Below, in pieces: positions 26,196-34,964 of a stretch of 47,518 bases of DNA. Positions within the stretch are counted from its first letter, which is position 1. Each line of letters starts with the position of its first letter. Location: NCBI GenBank assembly GCA_947471985.1, contig CANIZL010000049.1, positions 1-47,518 on the forward strand, written 5' to 3'. A model generated the notes under the pieces. It made no database searches. It was given only the letters and a program-made list of their open reading frames with translations, and was not told where the DNA came from. This stretch comes from Verrucomicrobiota bacterium. GTDB lineage: Bacteria; Verrucomicrobiota; Verrucomicrobiia; Limisphaerales; UBA9464. The position numbers and the translations under genes were made by a program.

Positions 26196-29100
26196 ATGAT
26201 CAAACCCTGTAAAAAGCGCGGGTGGCTGGCCTTGGCCGTTGCCGCCTTGGCGGCGGGCGGCCTGTCCGTCCACGCGCAGAACAACGTGCTCCAGCCCAGC
26301 GATCCCATCGTTGCGTCCTCGAGCAACAGCCCCGGATCCGAAGGCGTGGCTAACGCCATCGATGGCAAGCCGACGAAGTACCTCAACTTCGACAGCCGTA
26401 ACCCGGCTCCGATCAAGCCCTCCGGGTTTGCGGTTTCGCCGAAGGTCGGTTCCACCCGGGTCACCGGGATGAATATCCAGTCCGCCAATGACGGACCGGA
26501 GCGGGATCCCAAGATCATCACCTTGGAAGGTTCCAATGACGACGCGGTCACCGGTTTCAGCGCGGGCAACTGGCAGCTCATCACGACCATCAACGCGGAT
26601 CCGTTTACCGCTCGCTTCCAGACCCAATCGTTCAGCTTCGCCAACAATAAGCCGTTCAAGCATTACCGCTGGACGGTCGTTGAGACCACCTCGGCCAATG
26701 GCTGCTGTATGCAGGTGGCCGAAGTCGAATTGCTCGGGACGGTGGTTCCGGGTGATGTCACCCAGCCGGGCGACCCGATCATTGCCTCGTCTTCGAACAG
26801 CCCTGGTTCCGAAGGCGTGGCCAATGTCATCGACGGCAAGCCCACCAAGTACCTGAACTTCGACAGCCGCACGCCGGAACCCGTCAAGCCCTCCGGCTTC
26901 TTGGTCAGCCCGAGCATCGGCCGGACGTTGATCTCCGGAATGTCGATCCAGTCCGCCAATGACGGCCCCGAGCGCGATCCGAAGGTGGTCACGATCGAAG
27001 GTTCCAATGATGATACGGTCACCGGCTTTGGTGTCGGCAACTGGGAGCTGATCACGAAGATTGAAGCCATCACCTTCACCGCCCGTTTCCAGACCCAGAC
27101 CTACCTGTTCGACAATTACAAGCCCTACAAGCACTACCGCTGGACCTCGGTTGAGACGGCCACGGCCAATGGTTGCTGTATGCAGGTGGCGGAAATCGAA
27201 CTGCTGGGCACCGGTGCGCCCCAGGACGTCACCCAGCCCGGCGATCCCATCTTCGCCTCGTCCTCCAACAGCCCTGGCTCGGAAGGCGTCGCCAATGTGA
27301 TCGACGGCAAGCCGACCAAGTACCTCAACTTCGACAGCCGCAACCCGGAGCCGATCAAGCCGTCCGGCTTCGCGGTCAGCCCGAAGGTCGGTGCGACCAC
27401 GGTCACCGGCATGACGATCCAGTCGGCCAACGACGGACCGGAGCGCGATCCGAAGGTGATCGTCCTCGAAGGTTCCAATGATGATGCCCTGGCCGGCTAC
27501 TCCTCGGGCACGTGGGAGAAGATTGTGCAGATCGACAACGCGGCGTTCACCGCCCGTTTCCAGACTCAGGAGTTCTTCTTCCCGAACAAGAAGGCGTATA
27601 AGAACTACCGCTGGACCGTCGTTGAGACGGCCACGGCCAATGGCTGCTGTATGCAGGTGGCCGAAGTCGAGCTGCTCGCGGTCACGGGCGTCGATTGCAA
27701 CAAGGCCAAGTTCACCCTCCAACCGGTCAACACCCCGGTACTCTCCGGTTCCACGGCGACCTTCTTCGCCGCGGTCAACGGCCCCTGGCCGCTCCGCTGG
27801 TTGAAGAACGGCGAACCGATCGCCGGCGCCAGCGCGGCCACCTACACCACGCCCGCGATCACCGCGGATAACGCCAACGACGAATACCAAGTTGAAATCG
27901 TCGGCTGCGAAAAGAGCTCGGTCGTGAAGGCTCAGCTGTTCACGCCGGGCGCCAACAAGAGCATCGGCGTCAGCTTCGTGGGCAGCGGCGCCAACGGCGC
28001 GCCGACGACCGTCAACAAGGATGACATCATCGGTGTGCAGGCGCAGGCCTATTGGAACAACGCCAACGGCGGCAGTGGTGACCTCCCGGACACCAACGCG
28101 GATCCCTCGGTTCCCCTGCTCGACAGCACCAATGCGGAATCGTCGATCACCTTCAACTGGACGTCCTCGGGTACTTGGGGCGCCGGTACGGGCAACCAAT
28201 CCTCCACCCAGCGCCTGCTCAACGGCATGGTCCAGGACAATCCCGGTGGCGATCCGGCCTCCTTCACCTTCGCCAACGTTCCGTCCGGCAAGCACTCCTT
28301 GCTCGTGTACGCGGTGGCTCCGCCGCTCGTGTTCGAAACGGTTTCCTACAAGCTCACCGGCAAGGCTGAGAAGACCTATTTTGCCCGGGTGCTCAACTCG
28401 GACGAATACAACGCCGCGCCCGGTTTCTACCGCGCCACGGGCACGACCCAGGCCGGTGCAACGATTGCCAACTTCATCCGGTTTGATGATGTGGAAGCGG
28501 CCGCGGACGGTACGCTCATCCTCGCGGTGGATACCATCACCACGGGCTCGGACCGCCACACTGGCGTCAACGGCCTCCAGTTGGTGCTGAATGCGCCGAA
28601 TCCCGGCAACCCGCCGGTGGTTACCGCGGATCCCCAACCTTCCTCGGTGGAAGCCGGTGGTGGCGCGATCCTGTCCGTCACCGCGACGGGTACCGGTCTG
28701 ACCTATCAATGGCGCAAGGACGGTCGCAATCTGCCGAACGGCGGTCACGTGAGTGGTGCGACCACGGCCAATCTGACGCTCAACTCCATCGCCAAGGATG
28801 ACGAGGGCGTTTACAGCGTGGCCGTCTTCAATGCGGCCGGCAGCGTCATCAGCAAGAACGCCGCCGTGCGCATCTCGCCCTTCGACATCAAGAACGGCCT
28901 GTCCGTCCACCTGAAGTTGAACGAGACCAGCGGCACCTCCGCGGCCAACGCGGCCACCGGCGGCAGCGCGGGTGTGGTGAATGGCAACGCCTCCTGGGGC
29001 GCCGGCCTGATCAACAACGCCTTCGGCTTCGATGCGTCCACGTACATCTTCGTGCCGAATTACACCAAGGCGAAGACCGCCATCAGCGGTTCCGCCTGGG

Positions 29101-29849
29101 TCAAGATCCCGGACGCGATCGCGACGGACGTGGCCATCGCGCGTAACGCTCAGGGTGCGCTCTCGGTGAGCGGCGGCGCCGGCCGTATCGTCGGTCAGTT
29201 CGAAATCGGATTGGTCTATGACGCCAACTCCGGATCCCTGTTCCCGATGGCGGCGGTGGGCATTGGCCCGAACGTCGCCCGCGCTACCAGCACCGCGGCG
29301 TACCCGATCGGTAACGCCTGGCATCACGTCGCCTTCACCGCGGACGGAGCCCAGCTCCGCCTGTACGTGGATGGCAACGAAGTGGCCCGTGCCGACTATC
29401 TCGCGGAAATCAATCCGCCCGACGTACCGTACATCTCGATCGGTGCCCAGCTGGGCCTCGATGCCGGCGATCCGCCGGTCCTCGGACCTGACGCGACCAA
29501 CCCGAACTACCTCGCGGGTTCCGTCGATGACTTCGCTCTCTGGACGCGCGGTCTCGCCCCCGACACCATCAAGGCGATCTATACTGCCGGTAAGGCGGGT
29601 AAGGGTGCCGAGACTGTGGTCGAGCCGAAGCCCGCTCCGATCGGCCCCGTGGTCGTTCCGGTTCTCGCGGGTGGCTTGCTGGGTGACGTGGGTGCCCTCA
29701 TAAACGTGAGCATCGACAGCGCTGGCAAGATTATCCGCGCCGATCTGCCGGCCGATAAGTCGAAGCCCGCCTTCCTGACCATCAAGCCGGGGGTCACGAT
29801 CCTCAGCGTGAAGGTCGAAGGCAATCAGCTGGTGATTACCTACCAATAA
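26196..29849 (+). CDS. Giant secreted protein: three discoidin-like repeats, Ig-like domains, LamG-like domain
   Basis: 1217 residues; AGGAA at 26185-26189 is a good ribosome-binding site before the ATG. The signal peptide is about residues 1-28 (ALAVAALAAGGLSVHAQ). Three near-identical 157-residue units (33-189, 190-346, 347-503) look like F5/8 type C (discoidin) domains, each with ASSSNSPGSEGVAN, IDGKPTKYLNFDSR, and ending ANGCCMQVAEVELLG. An Ig-like segment follows (about 510-595), then an unassigned beta-rich region, a second Ig-like domain (about 805-895, LTYQWRKDGRNL) and a LamG/concanavalin-like domain (about 900-1115, WHHVAFTADGAQLRLYVDG). The C-terminus is ILSVKVEGNQLVITYQ. It is probably an abundant surface or matrix protein binding carbohydrate; binding is inferred from the fold. 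The codon usage is sharply biased, fitting high expression. Confidence 0.8.
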   Translation: MIKPCKKRGWLALAVAALAAGGLSVHAQNNVLQPSDPIVASSSNSPGSEGVANAIDGKPTKYLNFDSRNPAPIKPSGFAVSPKVGSTRVTGMNIQSANDGPERDPKIITLEGSNDDAVTGFSAGNWQLITTINADPFTARFQTQSFSFANNKPFKHYRWTVVETTSANGCCMQVAEVELLGTVVPGDVTQPGDPIIASSSNSPGSEGVANVIDGKPTKYLNFDSRTPEPVKPSGFLVSPSIGRTLISGMSIQSANDGPERDPKVVTIEGSNDDTVTGFGVGNWELITKIEAITFTARFQTQTYLFDNYKPYKHYRWTSVETATANGCCMQVAEIELLGTGAPQDVTQPGDPIFASSSNSPGSEGVANVIDGKPTKYLNFDSRNPEPIKPSGFAVSPKVGATTVTGMTIQSANDGPERDPKVIVLEGSNDDALAGYSSGTWEKIVQIDNAAFTARFQTQEFFFPNKKAYKNYRWTVVETATANGCCMQVAEVELLAVTGVDCNKAKFTLQPVNTPVLSGSTATFFAAVNGPWPLRWLKNGEPIAGASAATYTTPAITADNANDEYQVEIVGCEKSSVVKAQLFTPGANKSIGVSFVGSGANGAPTTVNKDDIIGVQAQAYWNNANGGSGDLPDTNADPSVPLLDSTNAESSITFNWTSSGTWGAGTGNQSSTQRLLNGMVQDNPGGDPASFTFANVPSGKHSLLVYAVAPPLVFETVSYKLTGKAEKTYFARVLNSDEYNAAPGFYRATGTTQAGATIANFIRFDDVEAAADGTLILAVDTITTGSDRHTGVNGLQLVLNAPNPGNPPVVTADPQPSSVEAGGGAILSVTATGTGLTYQWRKDGRNLPNGGHVSGATTANLTLNSIAKDDEGVYSVAVFNAAGSVISKNAAVRISPFDIKNGLSVHLKLNETSGTSAANAATGGSAGVVNGNASWGAGLINNAFGFDASTYIFVPNYTKAKTAISGSAWVKIPDAIATDVAIARNAQGALSVSGGAGRIVGQFEIGLVYDANSGSLFPMAAVGIGPNVARATSTAAYPIGNAWHHVAFTADGAQLRLYVDGNEVARADYLAEINPPDVPYISIGAQLGLDAGDPPVLGPDATNPNYLAGSVDDFALWTRGLAPDTIKAIYTAGKAGKGAETVVEPKPAPIGPVVVPVLAGGLLGDVGALINVSIDSAGKIIRADLPADKSKPAFLTIKPGVTILSVKVEGNQLVITYQ
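26292..27704 (+). repeat. Three tandem in-frame 471-bp repeats
   Basis: The sequence from CAG at 26292 recurs at 26763 and 27234, exactly 471 bp (157 codons) apart each time; the third ends near 27704. Units are highly similar in DNA and protein, which marks recent duplication or gene conversion within the exoprotein gene. Confidence 0.9.
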
Positions 29850-29880
29850 ACTGACCCGTAAGGGCGCAGTTTAATCAGTG

Positions 29881-29912
29881 AAGGCCGGACGCATGTCCGG
29901 CCTTCTTTTTTT
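29881..29912 (+). terminator. Strong Rho-independent terminator
   Basis: AAGGCCGGAC (29881-29890), tetraloop GCAT, GTCCGGCCTT (29895-29904), a perfect 10-bp stem, followed by C and eight Ts. It lies 31 bp past the giant-protein stop and separates it from the VCBS gene. Confidence 0.92.
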
Positions 29913-30085
29913 GGACGGGATCCGTCATTGGACCGCTGTCAGTCCTGTTGCCGCGGTTTCAGAACGGGAGCGCCGGATTGCCGGCCGGGTTTTCTTTTAC
30001 ATCCCCCGCCGGATGGAGACGTTGCTGCCATGTTCACTCCCGGTTTAATGGACCTGCCAGCGCTTGGCCGGCGCACTTTGATCCG

Positions 30086-33000
30086 ATGAAACCGAGTGCG
30101 CGTCGATGGTCTCGGGCATCCAGTTTCGCTGGGAATGCCGCGCCGATTTCGCCCTCCCTTGCGCGGAGGCTCGCGCACTGCATTGGCTGGGGATCGTTGG
30201 CCTTGAGCGTGATCCGTGCCGCTGCCGCCAGCCCGACCGCTTGGCACGAAGAAGCGGGTTTTCGTTGGTCGCCGTTGGCGGCTCGCACCCCTGGTACTTC
30301 CTCCGGATTTCAGCGCGTGGCCGCCGCCGAATCTGGCCTCAATTTCACCAATGTTTTGAGTGAAACGGATGGTGCGGCGAATCGGACACTTTACAACGGC
30401 AGCGGGGTGACGACGGGAGACGTCGATGGGGACGGTTTGCCGGACCTCTTCCTAGCCAGCCTCGCGGGGGATAATCGGCTTTATCGCAATTTGGGGGGCG
30501 GAAAGTTCACCAATATCACGGCGTCCGCCGGCCTCGATCGCTCGATTCCGCAGACCCGCGGCGCCGTCCTGGTGGATCTCAATGGGGATCGCTCGCTGGA
30601 CTTGTTGTTAGCGGTCAACGGGCGTGGAGTTTTGTGTTTTACCAATGACGGAAAGGGGCATTTTACGGACGCCACGGTGGCCGCGGGCACGGCCAGCCGG
30701 CAGGGCGCAACGAGCCTGGCCCTGGCGGATGTGGACGGAAACGGGACCCTCGATTTGTATGCGGTGAACTACCGGACTGAGGACATCCGGGATCGGGGGC
30801 GGGTCCGTATGACCCTGGTGAATGGGCGCCCGGTGTTGCGGGGCTCGGAGACCAATCGCTTTGTGATGTTGAACGGGCGATTGGAGGAAAATGGTCAACC
30901 CGATCAGCTCTTTCTGAATGACGGCCAGGCGCACTTCACCGCGGTATCGTGGACGGCGGGAGCCTTTTTGGATGCCCAAGGAAAGCCCCTCGTGGAGCCT
31001 CCGCTTGATTGGGGTTTGGCGGCCGGTTTTCAGGACTTGAATGGCGACGGCGCACCGGATTTGTACGTGTGCAATGACTATTGGACCGAGGATCGTCTGT
31101 GGTGGAATGACGGGCACGGGCGTTTCCGCGCTGCCGATACGACCCAGTTGCGCAAGACCAGCGCCAGTTCGATGGGCGTGGCGTTCGGGGATGTGGATCG
31201 CGACGGACGACCGGATTTCTTTGTGGTCGACATGCTCAGCCGGGACCCCGCCGCCCGTAAGCGCCAGCGCTGGTCGCAGATGCCGTCGAACGGCGCCACG
31301 GTGGAGGACCGGCCGCAAGTCATGCGGAATACACTCTTCTTAAATCGTGGTGCGGGACGGTTCGCGGAAATTGCGCCTTTCGCCGGCGTGAGCGCTTCGG
31401 ATTGGTCGTGGTCGCCGCTTTTTTTGGATGTCGATCTGGATGGTTATGAGGACTTGTTGATCGGGGCCGGGCATTTCCGGGACGTGCAGGATTCAGACGC
31501 AGAGGCGGCCGTTGCGGCGCGGCAGCGTAACTGGGATGGATTCCCCAATGAACAGGAGCGGCAGCGGGCGTTCACGGCGGAGCTGTTGGAACACTATCAT
31601 CTCTACCCGCGCCTGGATCTCCCCGTGGTGGCGTACCGCAATCGCGGAGACTCCACTTTTGAGGAAGTCACCGGAGCTTGGGGCTTGGATCAACCGGCCA
31701 TTCACCACGGAATGGCCGTAGCGGATTTCGACGGCGACGGGGTCCGCGATCTCGTGGTCAATGTGCTGAACGGTCCAGTCCAATTTTACCGCGGCGTCGC
31801 GCGCGGCCGGGCGGTGGCGGTGCGGTTACGCGGGCGGGTGCCTAACACTTCGGGGATCGGGGCCCGGCTGACGTTGGTGGGTGGTGCGGTTCCCCGGCAG
31901 AGCGTGGAGATGACGGCGGGCGGCGGGTACGAGTCCGGCTCGGATCCCGAGGTGGTGTTTGCCGCCGGCGGGGAAGGGCAGGGGCAGACATTGGAGGTGG
32001 TGTGGCGTTCAGGTGCCCGATCGGAGATCCAGCACGTGGAATCCGGTCGGCTTTATGAGCTCGACGAGCCGGCCACGGTGTCACCACCAAAGACCGAATC
32101 GATCAGCGCCACTCCAACTTGGTTTGCCGATGTGAGCGCGCGTTTGGCGCATCGACATCGGGAGTCGTCGTTTGCTGATTTCGATCGCCAACCCCTGCTG
32201 CCGTTCCGCCTCAGCGAAGCCGGGCCGACGGTGGCGTGGTGGGATTCGGACGGCGGTGGGCGCGAGGATTTGTTTGTGGGTGCGGCGCTCGGTGGACTGC
32301 CGGACCTGTTGCGGGATCCGGGCGCTGGCTCCGGGGTAAAATCGACGATCCCGGCGGGTTTTCTCGCCCCCGACGATGTGACGGGAGTAGCGGTTTGGCC
32401 CAGTCCCGCCGGGCCCGCGTTGCTCTGGGGCCAGGCACGCTATGAAAACGGGGGCGCGGGCGGGCTTCGGGGCTGGCGACGGACCGCCGGGCAACTTGTG
32501 CCCATGGCGGATTTGCCCGCGATCACCAACGGAATTTCGGCACTGGCGCTGGCGGATCTTTCCGGCGCCGGGGACTGGGTGTTGTTCGCCGGTGGTGGGC
32601 CTTTGCCGGGCGCGTATCCGCGGGGGCACGCCAGCGAACTTTATCGTTGGGATGGTCACCGGTGGCAGCCGGATTTGCGCAGTCGCGCGGTGCTGCAAAG
32701 TGAGGGACGCGTGGGTGGGGCCGTGTGGACGGATCTGACGGGCGATGGTCGACCGGAGTTGGTGGTGGCGACCGATTGGGGACCGGTGCGGGTTTTTCAA
32801 GACCGCGCCGGCGGCTTGTTTGAAATGACCGCGGAATTGGGGCTGGCGTCCTTCACCGGTTGGTGGCGGGGATTGGCCGTGGGCGATTTCAATGGCGACG
32901 GCCGCATGGATTTGCTCGCGGTGAATTGGGGGCTGAATTCCGTGCACGCGGCCAGTGCCACGGCGCCGTTGGTGCTGGCCTATGGCGAAACCTCGCAGCC

Positions 33001-33847
33001 GGGTATCACGGATCTTTTCGAAACCGAATGGGTGGCGGGCCACTTGTCGTTGCGTCGCCCCTGGGCGGGACTGGTCGCCGCCGTACCCCATGTGGGGGAA
33101 CGTTTCGGCACCGTCGCTCAGTATGCGACATCCACGCTGGAGTCCGCCCTGGGGGACCGCGCACTGCTCACGCGGCGGGTTCAGGTGAACGGTTTGGAAT
33201 CCCGCGTGTTCCTTCGCACCGACCAGGGATTCAGTGCGCAACGGTTACCGCGGGATGCCCATTTGGCACCCGCGTCCGCGGTGTGTGTCGCCGATTTCGA
33301 TGGCGATGGTTATGACGATGCCTTTCTCGCCCAGAATGATTTCGGACAAACGGCCGAGGAGCCTCGGATCGATGCCGGGGAAGGACTGTGGTTGCGGGGG
33401 GACGGGAAGGGTGGGTTTGCGCCGGTTTCTGCGCGGGAATCCGGCGTGGAAATCATCGGGCAACAGCGCGGTTGTGCGGTGGGCGATTTTAATCACGACG
33501 GGAAGGTCGATCTGGTGGTGACGCAAACCGGAGGTTCCACCCGTCTGTTCCAAAACCAGCGTGCGCGTCCCGGGCTCCGGGTACGGCTTCGGGGTACGCC
33601 GGGGAATCCCCGGGGAGTCGGAGCTCAGCTCCGTTTGCGCACCGCGGAAGGTTTGGGACCGGTGCGCGAGTTGCACGCCGGTTCCGGCTCTGGCTCGCAG
33701 GATTCGCTGGTTCCAATTTTGTCGTCTACTGCGCCGGCCGTGGGACTTTGGATTCGTTGGCCCGGCGGCAAGGTGACCGAGACCTCTCTGACCGGTACGG
33801 CCGCGGAAGTGACGATTGATACCGACGGCAAACTCGTGACGCCGTAA
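30086..33847 (+). CDS. Large secreted VCBS/FG-GAP protein with two ASPIC/UnbV domains
   Basis: 1253 residues from the ATG at 30086; a TTG at 29948 would add 46 residues without a signal. A hydrophobic stretch (GWGSLALSVIRAAAAS, about 35-50) is the likely signal peptide end. Blocks of VCBS repeats carry calcium-binding loops (DVDGDGLPDLFLAS, DVDGNGTLDLYAVN, DLNGDGAPDLYVCND, DVDLDGYEDLLIGAGH). An ASPIC/UnbV domain lies at about 572-668 (VRLRGRVPNTSGIGARLTL). A second VCBS block (about 690-1150) is closed by a second ASPIC domain at about 1158-1253 (VRLRGTPGNPRGVGAQLRL). This is the CRTAC1-like bacterial exoprotein family, whose function is not settled. It follows the giant secreted protein and a terminator; a paralogue is at 43646. 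Confidence 0.85.
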   Translation: MKPSARRWSRASSFAGNAAPISPSLARRLAHCIGWGSLALSVIRAAAASPTAWHEEAGFRWSPLAARTPGTSSGFQRVAAAESGLNFTNVLSETDGAANRTLYNGSGVTTGDVDGDGLPDLFLASLAGDNRLYRNLGGGKFTNITASAGLDRSIPQTRGAVLVDLNGDRSLDLLLAVNGRGVLCFTNDGKGHFTDATVAAGTASRQGATSLALADVDGNGTLDLYAVNYRTEDIRDRGRVRMTLVNGRPVLRGSETNRFVMLNGRLEENGQPDQLFLNDGQAHFTAVSWTAGAFLDAQGKPLVEPPLDWGLAAGFQDLNGDGAPDLYVCNDYWTEDRLWWNDGHGRFRAADTTQLRKTSASSMGVAFGDVDRDGRPDFFVVDMLSRDPAARKRQRWSQMPSNGATVEDRPQVMRNTLFLNRGAGRFAEIAPFAGVSASDWSWSPLFLDVDLDGYEDLLIGAGHFRDVQDSDAEAAVAARQRNWDGFPNEQERQRAFTAELLEHYHLYPRLDLPVVAYRNRGDSTFEEVTGAWGLDQPAIHHGMAVADFDGDGVRDLVVNVLNGPVQFYRGVARGRAVAVRLRGRVPNTSGIGARLTLVGGAVPRQSVEMTAGGGYESGSDPEVVFAAGGEGQGQTLEVVWRSGARSEIQHVESGRLYELDEPATVSPPKTESISATPTWFADVSARLAHRHRESSFADFDRQPLLPFRLSEAGPTVAWWDSDGGGREDLFVGAALGGLPDLLRDPGAGSGVKSTIPAGFLAPDDVTGVAVWPSPAGPALLWGQARYENGGAGGLRGWRRTAGQLVPMADLPAITNGISALALADLSGAGDWVLFAGGGPLPGAYPRGHASELYRWDGHRWQPDLRSRAVLQSEGRVGGAVWTDLTGDGRPELVVATDWGPVRVFQDRAGGLFEMTAELGLASFTGWWRGLAVGDFNGDGRMDLLAVNWGLNSVHAASATAPLVLAYGETSQPGITDLFETEWVAGHLSLRRPWAGLVAAVPHVGERFGTVAQYATSTLESALGDRALLTRRVQVNGLESRVFLRTDQGFSAQRLPRDAHLAPASAVCVADFDGDGYDDAFLAQNDFGQTAEEPRIDAGEGLWLRGDGKGGFAPVSARESGVEIIGQQRGCAVGDFNHDGKVDLVVTQTGGSTRLFQNQRARPGLRVRLRGTPGNPRGVGAQLRLRTAEGLGPVRELHAGSGSGSQDSLVPILSSTAPAVGLWIRWPGGKVTETSLTGTAAEVTIDTDGKLVTP

Positions 33848-33867
33848 CCTTCGCGAAATCGGCGACC

Positions 33868-34530
33868 TTATTTCGCGGCCGGAACAAACGTCTCAATTTC
33901 CACCACCGGTAGTTGCGGCAGCGATGTGCCGACCCGGATGTGCCCAAACGTGTTACCGGAATTGAAGGGAGGAACGGCCTCGATGCGGATCCGATAACTG
34001 CGGCCCGGCTTCATCGTTTCCCAGCCAACGGTGAAACGTTTTGAATCCGAGGTCACCTCGGTAAGCGCAACGTCGATCGCCAAATGATTGGTGAGCTCCA
34101 CGAAAGCGAACGCGTTGGTGCCGCCGATGCCCGTCCGATTCAGGCGGACAAAATCCGGTATTGCTTCGATGGGTGACTGGACCAGCGCGGTGACCGTCAG
34201 GGGGATTTCGACAGGATGGGTGCCGGTGCCGCGAAGTTTTGCGGACTCCTGGAGCGGCCCACGTGCACCGGCGGTGTAAAGTCGGATGGCGATCGTGCCG
34301 GTTTTTCTGGCCGCCACATTGGTGGGAAAACTCTCCACGGCCAGGCAGCTGCAACTTCGCTCCACGGAAGTAATTTGCAGCGCGGTGGCGGTTTCATTGG
34401 TGAAGGTGAATTGGTGGGTCCATTGCCCACCGGGCGTCACCTTGCCGAAATCATGGAACAACCCCGCGCTGGGACCCGCGGCAAGTGCCGTCGTCCACAG
34501 GAGCATTGATCCGCACAGAAGCTTTTGCAC
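33868..34530 (-). CDS. DUF1573-family exported protein
   Basis: 220 residues from a GTG start, with a signal peptide (LLCGSMLLWTTALAAG). The mature part begins with FHDFGKVTPGGQWTHQFTFTNETATALQI, the DUF1573 pattern of an Ig-like (ASPM/SPD-2/Hydin-like) beta sandwich, followed by VERSCSCLAVESFP and PLTVTALVQSPIEAIPD. The second half (about 120-220) is likely a second beta-sandwich domain. The family is common in secreted proteins of this phylum and no enzymatic role is known. It is the last gene of the carbamoyltransferase operon, starting 30 bp after the SxtJ-like gene ends. It overlaps nothing and converges with the VCBS gene at only 20 bp. Confidence 0.8.
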   Translation of the reverse strand: MQKLLCGSMLLWTTALAAGPSAGLFHDFGKVTPGGQWTHQFTFTNETATALQITSVERSCSCLAVESFPTNVAARKTGTIAIRLYTAGARGPLQESAKLRGTGTHPVEIPLTVTALVQSPIEAIPDFVRLNRTGIGGTNAFAFVELTNHLAIDVALTEVTSDSKRFTVGWETMKPGRSYRIRIEAVPPFNSGNTFGHIRVGTSLPQLPVVEIETFVPAAK

Positions 34531-34560
34531 TGGGTGAACCTTGGTGGCCGTGGCGTGGGC

Positions 34561-34962
34561 TTAAAACTGATTTTTCAGTGACCCGGGCGGACGGGGCGTC
34601 GTCCAATAGGAATCGCCGGGCGGAGGCTCCAAGAATGAACGGCCCCGCGCCCGTAGCCAGAGTCCCATCGGCAGTACGGCGACGACAAAGGCCAGCCCCA
34701 GCAGCGCCGCGAGCAGTCGTTTTCCGATCCACGACTGCACCCGCGAGAGCCCGCGGTGCCAGCCTGCAAAGGCCGCGGGGAAGAGCATCCCGATGACCAC
34801 CGCGGTGGGCATCGCGATCAGGTACCAGGGACCCCCGGGCGGAATCCAGCCTTTGCGACTGGCGATCCACAGCAGCGCCAGCGGGGGCACCAGCGACGCG
34901 CCGATTTCGAAGCGTTGCCACAAAGTCCGGTCGGCAGTTGGTGGTGAGATAGGGCGGCTCAT
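34561..34962 (-). CDS. SxtJ-like membrane protein
   Basis: 133 residues with about three membrane segments: SLVPPLALLWIA (about 23-35), WYLIAMPTAVVIGMLFPAAFAGW (about 46-68) and LLAALLGLAFVVAVLPMGLWL (about 84-104). The pattern and the gene order match the SxtJ family of small membrane proteins found next to carbamoyltransferase genes. Its start ATG is two bases after the stop of the carbamoyltransferase gene, so translation is probably coupled. Its function is unknown; it may anchor or assist the carbamoyltransferase or its lipid- or glycan-linked substrate at the membrane. Confidence 0.7.
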   Translation of the reverse strand: MSRPISPPTADRTLWQRFEIGASLVPPLALLWIASRKGWIPPGGPWYLIAMPTAVVIGMLFPAAFAGWHRGLSRVQSWIGKRLLAALLGLAFVVAVLPMGLWLRARGRSFLEPPPGDSYWTTPRPPGSLKNQF

Positions 34963-34964
34963 GG

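Noticed and set aside
26151-29846. A 1231-codon open frame on the minus strand opposite the first giant gene
   Set aside because: Its protein is Arg/Gly/Val/Asp-rich low-information sequence that repeats three times only because the sense strand does; it has no signal peptide or family motif. The sense frame has a signal peptide, ribosome-binding site, domains and a terminator.
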